From Phormidium tenue FACHB-1050 (GTDB lineage Bacteria; Cyanobacteriota; Cyanobacteriia; Pseudanabaenales; Pseudanabaenaceae): a stretch of 64,000 bases of DNA. Numbering within the stretch: position 1 is the first letter of the stretch; every line of letters begins with the position of its first letter. The notes below the pieces were generated by a model that did not search any database, was not told the DNA's origin, and was given only the letters and a program-made list of their open reading frames with translations. Made by a program: the position numbers and the translations under genes. The stretch covers positions 29,624 through 93,623 of the forward strand of contig NZ_JACJQY010000018.1 in NCBI RefSeq assembly GCF_014696925.1. Direction: 5' to 3'. Positions 63,301 through 64,000 of the stretch are shown here, piece by piece.

Positions 63301-63864
63301 GGATTAGGGCTAGCCTTAGTGAAACGTATTGTTACACTGCATGGGGGGCAAGTGGGACTAACTAGCGAAGTGGGTGTGGGTAGTTGTTTTACAGTAGATC
63401 TACCCTATAACTGTAGTTCTGAAATAGTTCTCAATAGTAATCCAGAGACTACCTTATTATTAAATACTCCCATCATCAGAGTAACTAATGGTCAATCGCC
63501 TCTAATCTTGTTAGTGGAAGATAATAATGCGAATATTCTGACCATTTCCAGCTATTTAGAAGCTACTGGTTATCGCGTCCTACTAGCACATAATGGAGAA
63601 GAGGCGATCGCCCTTGCGAAATCGCACCAGCCCGATGTGATTTTGATGGATATTCAAATGCCCATAATGGATGGAATCGAGGCAACTAAACAAATTCGTC
63701 TTGATCCTAACTTGGTTAATACTCCAATTATTGCGATGACGGCTTTAGCGATGTCAGGCGATCGCGATCGCTGTTTGGCAGCGGGAGCTAATAAGTACCT
63801 AAGTAAGCCGATGAAACTGAGGCAATTAGAGGCGACGATTCAAGAGCTTTTAGAAACCATTTAA
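60316..63864 (+). CDS. Membrane-bound multi-PAS hybrid histidine kinase (array member 4)
   Basis: 1182 aa. Unlike its three neighbours it lacks CBS domains and starts with a membrane anchor (about residues 7-29), an extracytoplasmic helical region (30-195, CHASE3-like in style) and a second membrane segment (198-220). Two of the AIPDLMFR-type PAS-like units follow (about 255-370 and 380-495), then two PAS domains (about 505-620 and 655-785), HisKA (LANMSHELRTPLNAIL), HATPase (NLLNNAVKF, DTGIGISPEN, GTGLGLA) and receiver (LLVEDNNANI, VILMDIQMPIMDG, YLSKPMKL). ATG at 60316, 14 bp after the relic of a former kinase. The catalytic half is closely related to kinases 2 and 3. Confidence 0.92.
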   Translation: MFLSNKIVYGYAIALGITCLGTATGLLWGNYQHQEVLQKSQSVSQERKSLNTLQLDVLYNRPTQQLYAYLKDLDSSQQENYKLLEAIQTTLSIVETHHASRKLSNIEGLEPLLQEYEEFLKTFKQEYQDLLDRLDQLTKSPNTSPQNLIEAELELTKFFKSKNFLRFFQFPDRLSPFAQIVYQREQEIDLALSQAKVVRLQIGLTSLLLSLAIAALFIRYASRAIAIEQSQNNQRLQDQLVERQQTEAKLLKSEAHQRAILSAIPDMIIRMSREGFYSEFVTTPNFVVVGVLKDLIGTHGSEALPADVVAKRLKYIQLVFETNSMQIYEQSIFIDGREQIEEVRIVPYSENEVLLLVRDVSEQHIAMRERKQAEVALALSEAKSRAMLAAIPDLMFRVGSDGVYREFVTQSRDFAIATAKLDRAGMSMAEVLPADIIEHQFYYLQKAIETGELQVYEQQVPVGDRLIYEEVRVVKSGEDEVLFMIRDISDRKQAEAKLEKEYYRSAMLFNTSLDGLFVLDLQGYLIDANQSFANMLGYSREEVMSLSIYDIDAKWSAAELLSGIQEFGQEKSVKFETLHRRKDGSLFTVEISASSVDWSGEIVQFGICRDITERKQAEHQLQQLNQFLEAKVEERTSELQKREIELQKLSERLALSLKSGAIGTWEWDVRQNTLRWDDRMYELFGITGQSELLKSSELNQNIAYDIWSNGLHPDDRMETETLLHQAILGNAEYDTEFRVVHPDLSIHFIKAYGIVVRDDQGQPYSMLGVNFDISDRKQSELQLQQTNEELIRATKLKDEFLANMSHELRTPLNAILGMTEGLQEQVFGDVNERQLKALQTVERSASHLLELINDILDLAKIEAGQIKLDCASTSISHLCQSSISFVKQQASQKLIQLHTKLQSNLPPLFIDERRIRQVLINLLNNAVKFTPKGGRVTLEVKQLPPNVVTSDRLSPQYLQISITDTGIGISPENIQKLFQPFIQIDSALNRQYEGTGLGLALVKRIVTLHGGQVGLTSEVGVGSCFTVDLPYNCSSEIVLNSNPETTLLLNTPIIRVTNGQSPLILLVEDNNANILTISSYLEATGYRVLLAHNGEEAIALAKSHQPDVILMDIQMPIMDGIEATKQIRLDPNLVNTPIIAMTALAMSGDRDRCLAAGANKYLSKPMKLRQLEATIQELLETI

Positions 63865-63881
63865 GAATTACTTTCTGGTGC

Positions 63882-63997
63882 TATAGCTGTCGCCATTCTT
63901 GTTAGGACATAAAACCCAAATAGTGTGAGGCGGCGCGAAGCGCCGCCTCACACTATTTGGGTTTTGATTTGTCCTGATACAGGTGGCTATAGCTATA
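63882..63997 (+). mobile_element. Family A MITE, complete 116-bp copy, loop GAA
   Basis: Same 116-bp sequence and orientation as 52861-52976 except that the central three bases are GAA instead of TTC, its reverse complement. Located 18 bp after the stop of kinase 4 and ending at the right window edge. Confidence 0.88.
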
Positions 63998-64000
63998 AAA

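Overview
The window is chromosomal DNA from a cyanobacterium. Evidence: dense HIP1 octamers (GCGATCGC) in and between genes; cyanobacterial genes for the PcxA/CemA proton-extrusion protein, a CRR6-type NDH-1 biogenesis factor, a thylakoid-lumen cyclophilin of the CYP38 type and a plastid-type pyruvate dehydrogenase E2; and the cobalamin genes cobD, cbiD and cobM. A filamentous Pseudanabaena-like organism is my best guess from the base composition and the palindrome-rich spacers, but that is inference.

Layout. 1-4.8 kb: an accessory patch with a partial Fic protein, the type I methylase hsdM, two small membrane proteins, decayed CPBP protease genes with a short IS-like remnant, and a GIN-domain lipoprotein. 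5-7.7 kb: two GT4 glycosyltransferases. 8.5-19.2 kb: metabolic genes (cobD, hisD, thrC, cbiD, cobM, pyrR, trxA) mixed with an HD-domain protein, a ferredoxin-like protein and a repeat-rich lipoprotein. 19.7-23.5 kb: an AmpG-like transporter, a DUF3120-type protein and two Uma2 nucleases. 23.8-26 kb: a caspase/formylglycine-generating-enzyme fusion with a small Pepco-like partner, probably a conflict module. 26.4-34.5 kb: pyruvate dehydrogenase E2, pcxA, a PAS-GAF histidine kinase, a cyclophilin, phoH and a MoaD-like protein. 35-41.5 kb: a hybrid kinase, a DsbA-like lipoprotein, a PMT-type glycosyltransferase, a DnaJ-type protein and crr6. 41.5-44.2 kb: a second accessory patch with an HNH nuclease and its overlapping partner, an unrecognised Toprim-like protein, and two degraded copies of partner-type genes. 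44.4-48.4 kb: argS and small proteins. 48.87 kb: tRNA-Asp. 49.4-63.9 kb: four very large hybrid histidine kinases in a row, the first three with N-terminal CBS pairs, plus a C-terminal scrap of a fifth.

The most unusual property lies between the genes. Nearly every spacer holds one or more near-perfect palindromes of about 35-70 bp, and about thirty of them have a loop of exactly three bases. At least four families can be recognised, called A to D here. Family A is a 116-bp MITE-like element with TATAGC ends, and one copy is nested inside a family B element. Within a family the arm sequences differ between copies, but the differences are compensated on the opposite arm. Several palindromes contain the stop codon of the gene before them, and two reach into the apparent 5' ends of genes. 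I regard this palindrome system and the kinase array as the parts most worth follow-up.
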